A stretch of DNA of 64,000 nucleotides from Actinomadura sp. DC4. GTDB lineage: Bacteria > Actinomycetota > Actinomycetes > Streptosporangiales > Streptosporangiaceae. Position numbers and translations under genes: made by a program. Position 1 is the stretch's first letter, and each line of letters starts with the position of its first letter. Under the pieces are notes generated by a model. The model was not told where the DNA came from. It searched no databases and saw only the letters and a program-made list of their open reading frames with translations. Positions 44,211 to 52,774 of this stretch are shown piece after piece. Location of the stretch: contig NZ_JAUEQY010000001.1 of assembly GCF_030406325.1 (NCBI RefSeq), forward strand, positions 248,001 to 312,000. The letters are read 5' to 3'.

Positions 44211-45305
44211 ATGAGCGGGAGAACCACCTCGAACCTGGAGCGGCGGGTCGCCGCCGCGGCGGAGGCGGTGCTGGCCCGTTCCTCCTCGGTCTCCACCGTC
44301 GACGTCCTCACCGGCCTCGGCTGGCTGCGCGCCCGGCAGCTCGACGAGTGGCGCCAGGGCCGTCTCGGCCACCTCGAAGAGGCGCTCACCGCGCGCCCCG
44401 ACCGGCTCGCCGCGGTCCGGACCGCCCTGCGCCGCTGGGCCGAGGACCTGAACCTGCTGGCGAGCGAGATGCCCTACGCGTCGGCGACCCGCGACCGCGC
44501 GCCGCTGCGGTTCACCGCCGGCGGCGACGAGGCCGCCGAGCGCGCCTACCGTACGCACTGGATCTCCCCGGATCTGTCCGAGGCACGGCGCGAGCGGCTG
44601 ATCGAGCGGCAGAGCAAGGCCCCCGACCTGATCGTCTCGGTCCCGCTCAAGGACTGGACCTGCTCCTCCTGTCACGGCACCGGCGACCTGCTCATCCCCG
44701 AAGACGGCGTCTCGACCTGCCTGACCTGCGCCGACCTTGACCATCTGGTCTTCCTGGCGGCCGGCGACGCCGCCCTGACCCGCCGGGCCAAGAAGGCCAG
44801 CGGCCTGTCGGCCGTGGTGATGCGCCTCAACCGGCGGCGCAAGCGGTACGAGCGGCAGGGCCTGCTCGTCGAGGAGTCAGCGCTGGAGGAGGCCGAGGCC
44901 CAGTGCCTGGCCGACGAGGACGTACGCGAGCGGCGCCGGGAGCGCGACCGCGAACGGCGGGCCGATGAGGACCTGGAGCTCCAGGAGCGTACGGCGCGGG
45001 AGATCCAGAAGATGTTCCCCGGCTGCCCCGAGGAGCGGGCGGCGGCGATCGCCCGCCACACCGGCACGCGCGGCAGCGGCCGGGTCGGGCGGTCCGCCGC
45101 CGGGCGTGCCCTGGACGAGACCGCCGTACGCGCCGCCGTCGTGGCCTCCGTACGGCACGAGGACACCGACTACGACGCCCTGCTGATGTCCGGAGTGCCG
45201 CGAGCCGAGGCCCGCGAGCGGATCAGAGAAGACGTCGACCGCGTCCTCGGCCGGTGGCGTGACTCACCAGCGGGTGGCCGTGAAGTCGATCGGCCGGGGC
45301 CGTAG
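44211..45305 (+). CDS. DUF2293 domain protein with a four-cysteine centre
   Basis: 364 residues from the ATG at 44211 (an ATG and a TTG lie 9 and 12 bases upstream in frame). The C-terminal 90 residues match DUF2293 (REIQKMFPGCPEERAAAIARH and YDALLMSGVPRAEARERI). In the middle, CSSCHGTGDLLIPEDGVSTC followed by LTCADL gives a CxxC...CxxC zinc-ribbon-like pair, and a very basic, charged coiled region RRRERDRERRADEDLEL connects the two. It could bind nucleic acid; function is not known. Its end overlaps the convergent metallo-hydrolase gene by 42 bases. Confidence 0.8.
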   Translation: MSGRTTSNLERRVAAAAEAVLARSSSVSTVDVLTGLGWLRARQLDEWRQGRLGHLEEALTARPDRLAAVRTALRRWAEDLNLLASEMPYASATRDRAPLRFTAGGDEAAERAYRTHWISPDLSEARRERLIERQSKAPDLIVSVPLKDWTCSSCHGTGDLLIPEDGVSTCLTCADLDHLVFLAAGDAALTRRAKKASGLSAVVMRLNRRRKRYERQGLLVEESALEEAEAQCLADEDVRERRRERDRERRADEDLELQERTAREIQKMFPGCPEERAAAIARHTGTRGSGRVGRSAAGRALDETAVRAAVVASVRHEDTDYDALLMSGVPRAEARERIREDVDRVLGRWRDSPAGGREVDRPGP

Positions 45306-46124
45306 CGCCTGCGCACGCTCCGCGAGCGAACGCAGCCGCCGGGACATCTCGTCGGCCGGCAGGCACCGGCGGTCGCCGTGGCCCGGCAGGACCCACGAGA
45401 ACCTCAGCCGCCCGGCCGTACGAGCCAGCGAGGCGGCCAGTTCCTCGATGGAGTACCAGGTGACGTTCTCCACGACCTCCAGGTCACCGGTCGTACGCGA
45501 CCAGTAGAAGCTGTCCCCGCTGAAGCAGCACCGGTCGTCGGCGAGGTAGAGCACACTGCCGCGGGTGTGGCCGGGCAGGGGGTGGACGGTGACCCCCTCA
45601 CCGACCTCCACGGGTTCGAGGCCCCGGATCACCTCGTCCGCGTCCGGCGCCGCGTCGAGGTCGCCCTCGTGGATCCACAGGCGGGCGCCGAAGTGGTCGG
45701 CGTACCGGCGGCCGTGCGCCGCGTGGTCCCGGTGCGTGAGCAGCACGTCGGTGACGGGCCCGTACCGCTCGGCGAGCTCGCGGCTCCAGCGCGGGGTGTC
45801 GATCATCATCGAGGCGCCGGACGGTCGCGGCAGCAGGTAGGAGTTGGCCCCGGCGGTGTCGCGGGAGTTGTGCCCGCACAGCAGTACGCCGTCGTCCAAG
45901 GGCATCGGGAAGGGGTCGAGCGCCCGGTCCAGGTGCCCGGACGCCGGGCGGATCGAGCGCGTGGGGCAGGCGAAGGCGGCAGCCCCGAGCCGCCTGGTCT
46001 CCGTCTCGCCGTCCGGCTGCCGCAGCATCCGCGACCGGCCGTCCCCCTCGCCGATCAGGCCGGGCGCGAGCTGCCGGGCGACGTCGCAGTCGAAGCAGCG
46101 GTCGTCCACGTACCAGCCGTCCAT
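45264..46124 (-). CDS. Ferredoxin-like domain fused to a metallo-beta-lactamase-fold hydrolase
   Basis: 286 residues from the ATG at 46124, which has a GGGGAGGGT site. The first 70 residues are a 4Fe-4S ferredoxin-like unit: CFDCDVARQLAP and a later ACPTRSI give the Cys ligands. The MBL domain follows with the metal motif HRDHAAHG (LLTHRDHAAHG, an HxDH variant of HxHxDH in which the first His is Arg-preceded), LPGHTRGSVLYL, the FSGDSFYWS Asp and VLPGHGDR. It may be a redox-linked hydrolase or a flavodiiron-like partner. It is divergent from the MarR gene and may be regulated by it. Substrate unknown. Confidence 0.82.
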   Translation of the reverse strand: MDGWYVDDRCFDCDVARQLAPGLIGEGDGRSRMLRQPDGETETRRLGAAAFACPTRSIRPASGHLDRALDPFPMPLDDGVLLCGHNSRDTAGANSYLLPRPSGASMMIDTPRWSRELAERYGPVTDVLLTHRDHAAHGRRYADHFGARLWIHEGDLDAAPDADEVIRGLEPVEVGEGVTVHPLPGHTRGSVLYLADDRCCFSGDSFYWSRTTGDLEVVENVTWYSIEELAASLARTAGRLRFSWVLPGHGDRRCLPADEMSRRLRSLAERAQALRPRPIDFTATRW

Positions 46125-46154
46125 ACCAGGACCCTCCCCGTTCACCTCGGATAC

Positions 46155-46176
46155 GATACCTGCATCACAAAGTATC
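46155..46176. promoter_or_regulatory. GATAC-N12-GTATC operator in the MBL / MarR divergent promoter
   Basis: A 5-bp perfect dyad, GATAC at 46155-46159 and GTATC at 46172-46176, in an AT-rich gap of 71 bases. MarR proteins bind dyads of this kind over their own promoters. It would control both the MBL gene and marR with the molybdopterin oxidoreductase. Confidence 0.5.
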
Positions 46177-46195
46177 TTAATGATGAAGGTAAATC

Positions 46196-46690
46196 ATGCT
46201 CGTCAAACCGCAGGACGACGCCGGACCGGCCGACCTGATCATCGCTGCCATGACCGACCTCGCCGGCGCCCTGGGGCGCCTGAACGACCTGATCGCCCAG
46301 CACCTCGGCATCGCGCAGACCGACCTGCTCTGCCTGCACGTGCTCAACCGCGCCGGAGCCTCCACCGCCGGCACGCTCGGCGCCCGGCTCGGCCGTACCA
46401 CCGGCGCGGTCACGCACATGATCGACCGCCTGGAGAAGGCGGGATACGTCCGGCGCAAGCCGGACCCGCGCGACCGCCGGCGCGTACTCGTCGAGGCCTC
46501 GGCCCCGGCGCTCGAACGGATCGCCGCGTTCTACACGGGAATGGACGCCCGCTGCCGCCGGTCGGTGGCCGCCTTCTCCGACGATCAGCTGGCGGCGATC
46601 CACGGTTTTCTCCGGGACGGCTACGAGAGCGCCGCGGAAGAGTGCGACCACCTGATCCGAGAAGGCCAACGGCGGCCGGGACGGGATTAG
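46196..46690 (+). CDS. MarR-family regulator
   Basis: 164 residues. The winged helix is clear: STAGTLGARLGRTTGAVTHMI as recognition region and the wing RRKPDPRDRRRVLVEASAP, with the DxRxxR motif. N- and C-terminal helices form the dimer interface. It precedes the molybdopterin oxidoreductase by 32 bases on the same strand and is divergent from the ferredoxin-MBL gene, so it likely controls both redox genes in response to a small phenolic or oxidant ligand. Confidence 0.9.
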   Translation: MLVKPQDDAGPADLIIAAMTDLAGALGRLNDLIAQHLGIAQTDLLCLHVLNRAGASTAGTLGARLGRTTGAVTHMIDRLEKAGYVRRKPDPRDRRRVLVEASAPALERIAAFYTGMDARCRRSVAAFSDDQLAAIHGFLRDGYESAAEECDHLIREGQRRPGRD

Positions 46691-46722
46691 AGTTCACCCC
46701 GACACCGAATGTGGGAGCGCCG

Positions 46723-48906
46723 ATGACGACCGCATACCGGATCTGCCCCTTCTGCGAGGCCACCTGTGGCCTCGAGCTGACGATCACCGACGGCCGGGTC
46801 ACCGGGGCCCGCGGTGACAAGGACGACGTCTTCAGCCGCGGTTTCATCTGCCCCAAGGGCGCGACCTTCGACGAGCTGGAGAACGACCCCGACCGCCTGC
46901 GCCGGCCCATGGTCCGTACGGGCGCCGACTGGCGCGAGGTCACCTGGGACGAGGCGTTCGCCGTCGTGGAGCGCGAGCTGACCGGCGTGGCCGAGCGGCA
47001 CGGGCCGCAGTCGCGGGCGATCTACCTCGGCAACCCCAACGCGCACACGCTCGCCGGCGGGCTCTACGCGCGCGGGCTCGCCAAGGCGCTCGGCAGCACC
47101 AACGTCTACAGCGCGAGCACCGTCGACCAGATGCCCAAGCACGTCTCCAGTGGCCTGCTGTTCGGCGACTCGCTCGCCATTCCCGTCCCCGACCTGGACC
47201 GCACGTCCTATCTCCTGATCCTCGGCGCCAACCCGGTCGACTCCGGCGGCAGCCTCTGCACCGCCGCCGACTTCCCCGGCAAGCTGAAGGCCCTTCGCGC
47301 CCGCGGGGGCACGCTCGTCGTGGTCGACCCGCGCCGTACGCGCACCGCCCGCCTGGCCGACCGGCACTTCGGCATCAGGCCCGGCACCGACGCCTACCTC
47401 CTGTTCGGCATCGTGCACACCCTCTTCGAAGAGGGCCTGGCCGAGCGCCCCGAGGGCGCCGGCGACGTGGAGGGGCTGAGCGGCGGCTTCGCGCCCGAGG
47501 CGGTCGAGGACGTGTGCGGCGTGCCGGCGGCCGAGATCCGGCGGCTGGCGCGTGAGCTGGCCGCCGCGCCGAGCGCGGCCGTGTACGCGCGGATCGGCAC
47601 GTCCACGGCGGAGTTCGGCACGATCACGAGCTGGCTGGTCGACGTCGTCAACATCCTCACCGGCAACCTCGACCGGCCCGGCGGCGCGATGTTCCCGCTC
47701 GCGCCGCACCGGCCCGCGGGCACCCGCTCCCGGCGCGGCTTCCGGCTCGGCCGCTGGCACAGCCGGGTCCGCAAGCTGCCCGAGATCCGCGGCGAGCTGC
47801 CCGCGGCGACGCTCGTGGACGAGATCGTCACGACCGGCGAGGGCCAGGTGCGCGCCCTGGTCACCGTGGCGGGCAACCCGGTGCTGTCCACGCCGGGCGG
47901 CGACCGGCTCGGCGAGGCGCTCGGCGACCTGGAGTTCATGGTCAGCGTCGACCCCTACCTCAACGAGACGACGCGGCACGCGCACGTCATCCTGCCGCCG
48001 CCCCCGCCCAGCCGGTCCGGCCACTACGACATCGCCTTCGGCGACCTCGCGGTGCGCAACACCGCGCGCTACTCCCCGCCCGTCCTGCCGCTCGCCGACG
48101 GGGAGCCGGACGAGTGCGCCATCCTCGCCCGGCTCACCCGCATCGCCTCCGGCAAGGACGCCGACGTGGACGAGGTGATCATGACGCGTCTCGTCCGCGC
48201 GGCCACCGCCGACCCGGCCTCGCCAGTGCACGGCGAGGACCCGGCGGACCTGCTCGGGCGGCTCACCGGCGACACCCCCGCGCTCAGGCGCCTCGACCTC
48301 ATGCTCCGGCTCGGCGCGTACGGCGACGGGTTCGGCGCGGCGCCCGGCGGCCTGTCGCTGGAGGCGCTGCGGAACGCTCCGCACGGCATCGACCTCGGCC
48401 CGCTGCGGCCCCGGCTGGACGACGTGCTGCGGACCCCGTCCGGCCGGATCGAGCTGTGCCCGCCGGAGATCGCCGAGGACGTCACGCGCCTGCGGGAGGG
48501 CCTGGCCGGACGCCGCGCCGGGCTCGTCCTGATCGGCCGCCGCCACCTGCGCTCCAACAACAGCTGGATGCACAACCTGCCCGGCCTCGTACGCGGCTCG
48601 AACCGCTGCACGCTCCAGATCCACCCCGACGACGCGGAGCGGCTCGGCCTGACCGACGCCCGCCCGGCCGAGGTGACGAGCGGCACGGGCGCGGTGGAGG
48701 TCGAGGTGGAGATCACCGAGGAGGTCATGCCGGGCGTGGTCAGCCTCCCCCACGGCTGGGGGCACGGACGGCCGGGCACGCGCGGCACCGTGGCCGCGGC
48801 GCACGCCGGGGTGAGCGCCAACACCCTCACCGACCCGCTGGCCCTCGACCCGCTGTCGGGCAATGCCGTCCTCAACGGCATACCCGTACGGGTTCGTCCG
48901 GCCTGA
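46723..48906 (+). CDS. Molybdopterin-dependent oxidoreductase (DMSO reductase superfamily)
   Basis: 727 residues from the ATG at 46723 with a GGGAGCG site. The N-terminal 4Fe-4S motif is C-PF-C-EAT-C then FICPKG. The molybdopterin domains follow (RAIYLGNPNAHTLAGGLY, LLILGANPVDSGGSLC, TLVVVDPRRTRTARLAD) and the C-terminal dinucleotide-binding domain has LIGRRHLRSNNSWMHN and NTLTDPLALDPLSGNAVLNG. It belongs to the FdhF/assimilatory nitrate reductase-like cytoplasmic branch; no Tat signal is present. I could not place a Cys or Sec molybdenum ligand, and the equivalent loop reads SASTVDQ. Substrate unknown. It probably works with electron carriers such as the ferredoxin-like protein encoded next door. 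Confidence 0.88.
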   Translation: MTTAYRICPFCEATCGLELTITDGRVTGARGDKDDVFSRGFICPKGATFDELENDPDRLRRPMVRTGADWREVTWDEAFAVVERELTGVAERHGPQSRAIYLGNPNAHTLAGGLYARGLAKALGSTNVYSASTVDQMPKHVSSGLLFGDSLAIPVPDLDRTSYLLILGANPVDSGGSLCTAADFPGKLKALRARGGTLVVVDPRRTRTARLADRHFGIRPGTDAYLLFGIVHTLFEEGLAERPEGAGDVEGLSGGFAPEAVEDVCGVPAAEIRRLARELAAAPSAAVYARIGTSTAEFGTITSWLVDVVNILTGNLDRPGGAMFPLAPHRPAGTRSRRGFRLGRWHSRVRKLPEIRGELPAATLVDEIVTTGEGQVRALVTVAGNPVLSTPGGDRLGEALGDLEFMVSVDPYLNETTRHAHVILPPPPPSRSGHYDIAFGDLAVRNTARYSPPVLPLADGEPDECAILARLTRIASGKDADVDEVIMTRLVRAATADPASPVHGEDPADLLGRLTGDTPALRRLDLMLRLGAYGDGFGAAPGGLSLEALRNAPHGIDLGPLRPRLDDVLRTPSGRIELCPPEIAEDVTRLREGLAGRRAGLVLIGRRHLRSNNSWMHNLPGLVRGSNRCTLQIHPDDAERLGLTDARPAEVTSGTGAVEVEVEITEEVMPGVVSLPHGWGHGRPGTRGTVAAAHAGVSANTLTDPLALDPLSGNAVLNGIPVRVRPA

Positions 48907-48978
48907 CTCCGGCGGGACCGTTACGGTTGTGGGCTAATTGACCAGTTTCGGCCGCGGCCGTACGACGGAGGTTCACAG

Positions 48979-51660
48979 GTGGCGGACGACGACTTCCAGA
49001 AGATCCTCGAGAATGCCTATCGGACCGGCGGAAAGCTGGACGATACGGTCCTCGACGACCTGGAGGCCCTGGCGACCGCCGAGCAGACCCTCGGACCGGA
49101 TCATCCGGAGACCCTCACCTGCCGCATCAACCTCGCCCACGCCTACTACGAGGCCGGCCGCGTCGACGAGGCGATCGCCCTCGGCGAACAGGCCTTCGGC
49201 GAGTGCACGCGCCTGCTGGGTCCCGACGCCCACGACACGCTGATCGCCGGGAACAACCTCGCCTCCGCCTACCGCGAGGCGGGCCGCCTGGACGAGTCGA
49301 TCGCGATCTGCATCCAGGCCCTCATCCAGGCCGAGCGCAGCCTGGGCCGCGACGACCCGATGTCGGTCACCCTCATCAACCACCTCGCCGACGCGTACTC
49401 GGCCGCCGAGCGGATCGAGGAGGCCATCGAGCTCCTCCTGGAGGTCCTCGCGACTCGCGAGCGCCTGTTCGGGCCGCAGGACCTGGAGACGCTCGGCGCC
49501 CGCAACAACCTGGCGCTGGCCTACCGCGACGCCGGGCGGCTCGACGAGGCGGTCGCGCTGCTCGAGGACACGCTCTCGGCCGCCGAGGGCCTGATGGGCG
49601 CCGACCACGAGGGCGTGCTCACCATGCGGTCCAACCTCGCGTCGCTCTATGACGACCTGGGCCGGACGATGGAGGCCGTCGACGCGTACGAGCGGGCGCT
49701 GAAGGACCGCACGCGCGTGCTGGGCGCCGACCACCCCGACACCCTGATGTCCGGGGCGACGCTCGCCGCGATGTACCGCGACACCGGGCGCATCGACGAG
49801 GCGGTCGAGCTGACCGAGGCGGCCCTGGCCGGGCTGCGGCGGCTGTTCGGCGCCGACCACCGCGACGTCCTGCGGGTCCGCATCCGCCTCGCGCTCGTCT
49901 ACACCGCCGCGGAGCGCCGCGAGGAGGGCATCGCGCTGCTCGAGGACGCCCTCGCCGGCTGCGAGCGCCTCTTCGACGCCGACCATCCCGACACCGTCCG
50001 CTGCCGCCGCGACCTCGCCGACGCCTACCGCGAGGCCGGCCGCCCCGACGACGCCGTCCCGCTGTTCGAGCGCGTGCTGTCGGACTGGGAACGCATCCTC
50101 GGGCCGGACGACCGCGAGACGATGGCGGTCCGCAACCTGCTCGCGCTGGCCTACGACGACGCCGGCCGTACGAGCGAGGCCGTCGAGGCCTACGAGCGCA
50201 CGCTCACCGACCGCGAGCGCGTGCTCGGCCCCGAGCATCCCGCGACGCTCCTCTCCCGCAGCAACGTCGCGCTGACCTACCGCGAGATGGGCCGCCTGGA
50301 CGAGGCCGTACGCCTGCTGCGCGAGGTCGTGGAGGCCCGGCGGCGGGTGCTCGGCCCCGAGCACGTCGACAGCCTCCGCTCGCGCAACCACCTCGCCCTG
50401 GTGTGCGAGGAGTCGGGTGCGATGGACGAGGCCATCGCGCTGTACGAGGAGACGCTGGCCGACTGCGAGCGCGCCCTCGGCGCCGAGCACGAGCTGACCC
50501 GCAAGGTCCGCTTCAACCTCGACGACGCGCGCCCGCCGGCCTGGGAGCCGCGATACGCGGTGGAGGAACGCCTCGCCGAGGCCAAGGAGCGCGGCGACGC
50601 CGACGCGTACCTCCGGCTGCTCGCCGGCCTCGACCTGTTCGTCCTGGCGCCCAAGGGACGCGCCGACGACGTCGTCGGCGGGCGGCACGACGTCGTCCAG
50701 TGGCTGGTCCGCACGGTCGACGGCAGCGACCACGCCCAGGTCTTCACCCGCGGTGCGATCCCGCGCCAGCCCGACTCGGTGTACCTCATGAAGTCGATCG
50801 CCGCCCTCGCCGGCGACTGGCCCGACCCGGAGTGGCGGGTGCTGTTCAACCGGGGCGTGCCGGCCCTCGAATGGGCCTTCCCGTACGAGGCGATCACCCG
50901 GGCGGCACGCGACCTCGCGGCGGAGCCTCTCGCCGGGATCAGGCTCCTGACCAGGATCGACGGCCCCGACGACGAGGCGCTGGCCTTCGGGCTGGGGTGC
51001 GGGGCGATGCTCGCCGTCCAGAGCGGGGCGCCGTGGAACGACATCGGCGCCGTCTACGGCGACTACCTGGAGCGGATGCGATCCCTGCGCGACCGCTGGG
51101 GCGTCACGGACGCCGAACAGTGGCTCGTGACGATGAACCACCTGCTCGGCGAGGAGCGCAGCAACCCACGCGCCACGCTGGTCCTGGCGCTGCGGCACGA
51201 GGAGTCGCGCCGCACCGGGCGGCGGGTCGGGCAGGACGGCTGGCGGGCGACGGTCGAGGCCTGGTGCCGCGACAACGACGTGCCGGCGGCCCCGCTGCTC
51301 GACCTCGCCGGGACGATCTGCCGGTACGAGGAGCGGTTCCGCGCCGACGGCCTGCTGCCCGCCGACGGGGACGTGCACAGCGTGGCCGCCTACGACTTCG
51401 GCCGGGCGGTGAACATGGCACGCTGGGGCCGCGAGGCGCACTTCTGCGACCAGGCCACCGCCGAGCGCCTCGTCATCGGCGCCGGCGAGGCCTGCCGCCG
51501 CCACTACGACTCGTGGGCCGCGCTGTCGGCCGGGTACGCACTGGGCCGCGTGCTGCGCGCCGGCGGCGGGGCGTACGCCCAGGCGCTCGCCGCGCACCGG
51601 CTCCTCGCGGGGGCGGCGGACGGCCCGTGGCAGAGGGTGGAGTGGGACCCGGGCTGGTGA
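48979..51660 (+). CDS. TPR repeat protein with SseB-like and DUF1266 domains
   Basis: 893 residues from a GTG at 48979 with an excellent GGAGGTTCACAG site. Residues 30-510 hold about eleven kinesin-light-chain-type TPR units of 42 residues, each with the LGPDHPxTL pattern. Residues about 530-640 look like an SseB-like domain (AYLRLLAGLDLFVLAPKG, VYLMKSIAALAGDWPDPEWR, ALEWAFPYEAI). The C-terminal 200 residues match DUF1266 (WRATVEAWCRDNDVP and YDFGRAVNMARWGREAHF). SseB and DUF1266 modules are frequent in secretion and polymorphic-toxin neighbourhoods. It is likely a scaffold or sensor; the job is not known. It stands alone with 72 bases of promoter space. Confidence 0.82.
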   Translation: MADDDFQKILENAYRTGGKLDDTVLDDLEALATAEQTLGPDHPETLTCRINLAHAYYEAGRVDEAIALGEQAFGECTRLLGPDAHDTLIAGNNLASAYREAGRLDESIAICIQALIQAERSLGRDDPMSVTLINHLADAYSAAERIEEAIELLLEVLATRERLFGPQDLETLGARNNLALAYRDAGRLDEAVALLEDTLSAAEGLMGADHEGVLTMRSNLASLYDDLGRTMEAVDAYERALKDRTRVLGADHPDTLMSGATLAAMYRDTGRIDEAVELTEAALAGLRRLFGADHRDVLRVRIRLALVYTAAERREEGIALLEDALAGCERLFDADHPDTVRCRRDLADAYREAGRPDDAVPLFERVLSDWERILGPDDRETMAVRNLLALAYDDAGRTSEAVEAYERTLTDRERVLGPEHPATLLSRSNVALTYREMGRLDEAVRLLREVVEARRRVLGPEHVDSLRSRNHLALVCEESGAMDEAIALYEETLADCERALGAEHELTRKVRFNLDDARPPAWEPRYAVEERLAEAKERGDADAYLRLLAGLDLFVLAPKGRADDVVGGRHDVVQWLVRTVDGSDHAQVFTRGAIPRQPDSVYLMKSIAALAGDWPDPEWRVLFNRGVPALEWAFPYEAITRAARDLAAEPLAGIRLLTRIDGPDDEALAFGLGCGAMLAVQSGAPWNDIGAVYGDYLERMRSLRDRWGVTDAEQWLVTMNHLLGEERSNPRATLVLALRHEESRRTGRRVGQDGWRATVEAWCRDNDVPAAPLLDLAGTICRYEERFRADGLLPADGDVHSVAAYDFGRAVNMARWGREAHFCDQATAERLVIGAGEACRRHYDSWAALSAGYALGRVLRAGGGAYAQALAAHRLLAGAADGPWQRVEWDPGW

Positions 51661-51754
51661 GCCGGCCCCGCACGTCGCGCGCCCGCGTCTCGTCGCCGGG
51701 CTCATGAGGCGTGACCACGGTGTGCGTGCCGGAGGCCGCTGCCATGCTGGAGGG

Positions 51755-52342
51755 ATGTCTCCGTCCCCGGCGCGCTGGCGTGTGGCGCCCGCCCCAACGC
51801 TCCTGAAGTTCGCCGGAGCCCTTCTGCTCGCGGCGGTCGCAGCCCTTTCCGGCGCCGAGCGTGAGCGGCTCCTGCTCGCCGGCGTCGCGGCCCTGGCGCT
51901 CGGCGCGTACGGGCTGCGCGACCTCCTGGCGCCGGTGCGCGTCGCCGCCGACGCCGAGGGCGTGACCGTGGTGAGCGGGTACGCGGGGCATCGCCGCATC
52001 CCGTGGCGCGAGGTCGAGCACGTCGGCCTCGGCGAGCATCGCAGCCTCGGCCTGCGCTCGGAGGTGCTGGAGATCGACGCGGGGGAGTCGCTGCACCTGT
52101 TCAGCCGGTACGACCTCGGCGTGCCGTGCTCGGAGGTCGCGGAGACTCTGGAGGGCCTGCGGCGGTCAGCCGAAGAGGAGCATGCGGAGGCCGAGGGCGA
52201 GCAGGAGGAGCGCGGTGACGAGGGTGAGCACCCGCTGGACGCGCCACCCGCCGAGCAGGGCCGCGACCGAGTGCACGGCGAGCGCGACCACCGGGAACCA
52301 GACCAGCGCGCAGCCTACGACGATGAGCGAGAGCTGGAGTGA
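51755..52342 (+). CDS. Membrane-anchored PH-like domain protein with antisense-overlapping tail
   Basis: 195 residues from the ATG at 51755. Two hydrophobic stretches (TLLKFAGALLLAAVAALSG, RLLLAGVAALALGAYGL) are followed by a bacterial PH-like beta domain (VRVAADAEGVTVVSGYAG, RRIPWREVEHVGL, SEVLEIDAGESLHLF). Everything after about residue 140 is charged low-complexity sequence that lies antisense to the convergent lysE gene, an overlap of 177 bases. That tail is probably a read-through caused by loss of the original stop. GGAGGG touches the ATG with almost no spacing, so the start is uncertain. Confidence 0.65.
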   Translation: MSPSPARWRVAPAPTLLKFAGALLLAAVAALSGAERERLLLAGVAALALGAYGLRDLLAPVRVAADAEGVTVVSGYAGHRRIPWREVEHVGLGEHRSLGLRSEVLEIDAGESLHLFSRYDLGVPCSEVAETLEGLRRSAEEEHAEAEGEQEERGDEGEHPLDAPPAEQGRDRVHGERDHREPDQRAAYDDERELE

Positions 52343-52774
52343 GCGGGTCACCGGGTCCGCGCCGGGCGGGATGAACTGGGGGAGCAGGCTCAGGAAGAGC
52401 ACCGGCGCCTTCGGATTCGAGGCGTTGACGACGAACCCCTGCCGGAACGCTCGCAGAGAGCTTCGCGCGGGCGGCCTTTCCGGGTCCTCCGCCGTTTTTT
52501 CGCGCTGCAGCAGTGACCGTACGCCCAGGTAGACCAGGTAGCAGCCGCCCGCGAGCTGGAGAGCGGTGAACAGGCCCCGGTGGGCGACCAGGATGGTCGC
52601 GACGCCCGCCACCGCGGCCGCCGTGTGCACGAGGGACCCGGCGGCCACGCCCAGGCCCGTGCACACGCCCGCCCGGCGGTCGGCGATCGCGTTCCTCGCG
52701 ACGGCCGCGAAGTCCACGCCCGGGGCGACGATCAGCCCGGCCGCCACGCCGGTGAACGTCAGGGTCGCGGTCAC
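52166..52774 (-). CDS. LysE/RhtB-family exporter
   Basis: 202 residues from a GTG at 52774 that overlaps the reductase stop (GTGA). The family signature is present: GLIVAPGVDFAAVARNAIADRRAGVCTGLGVAAG in two pieces (APGVDFAAVARNAI, GVCTGLGVAAGSLVH), then LQLAGGCYLVYLGVRSLL and FRQGFVVNASNPKAPVLFL. Six membrane segments are visible. It exports amino acids or related small molecules. It is co-transcribed with the FMN reductase and thus probably under the divergent MarR. Confidence 0.9.
   Translation of the reverse strand: MTATLTFTGVAAGLIVAPGVDFAAVARNAIADRRAGVCTGLGVAAGSLVHTAAAVAGVATILVAHRGLFTALQLAGGCYLVYLGVRSLLQREKTAEDPERPPARSSLRAFRQGFVVNASNPKAPVLFLSLLPQFIPPGADPVTRSLQLSLIVVGCALVWFPVVALAVHSVAALLGGWRVQRVLTLVTALLLLALGLRMLLFG

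Noticed and set aside
45844-46722. N-terminal extension of the molybdopterin oxidoreductase
   Set aside because: The frame is open upstream but crosses the MarR gene and the divergent promoter; the 4Fe-4S motif and ribosome site place the start at 46723.
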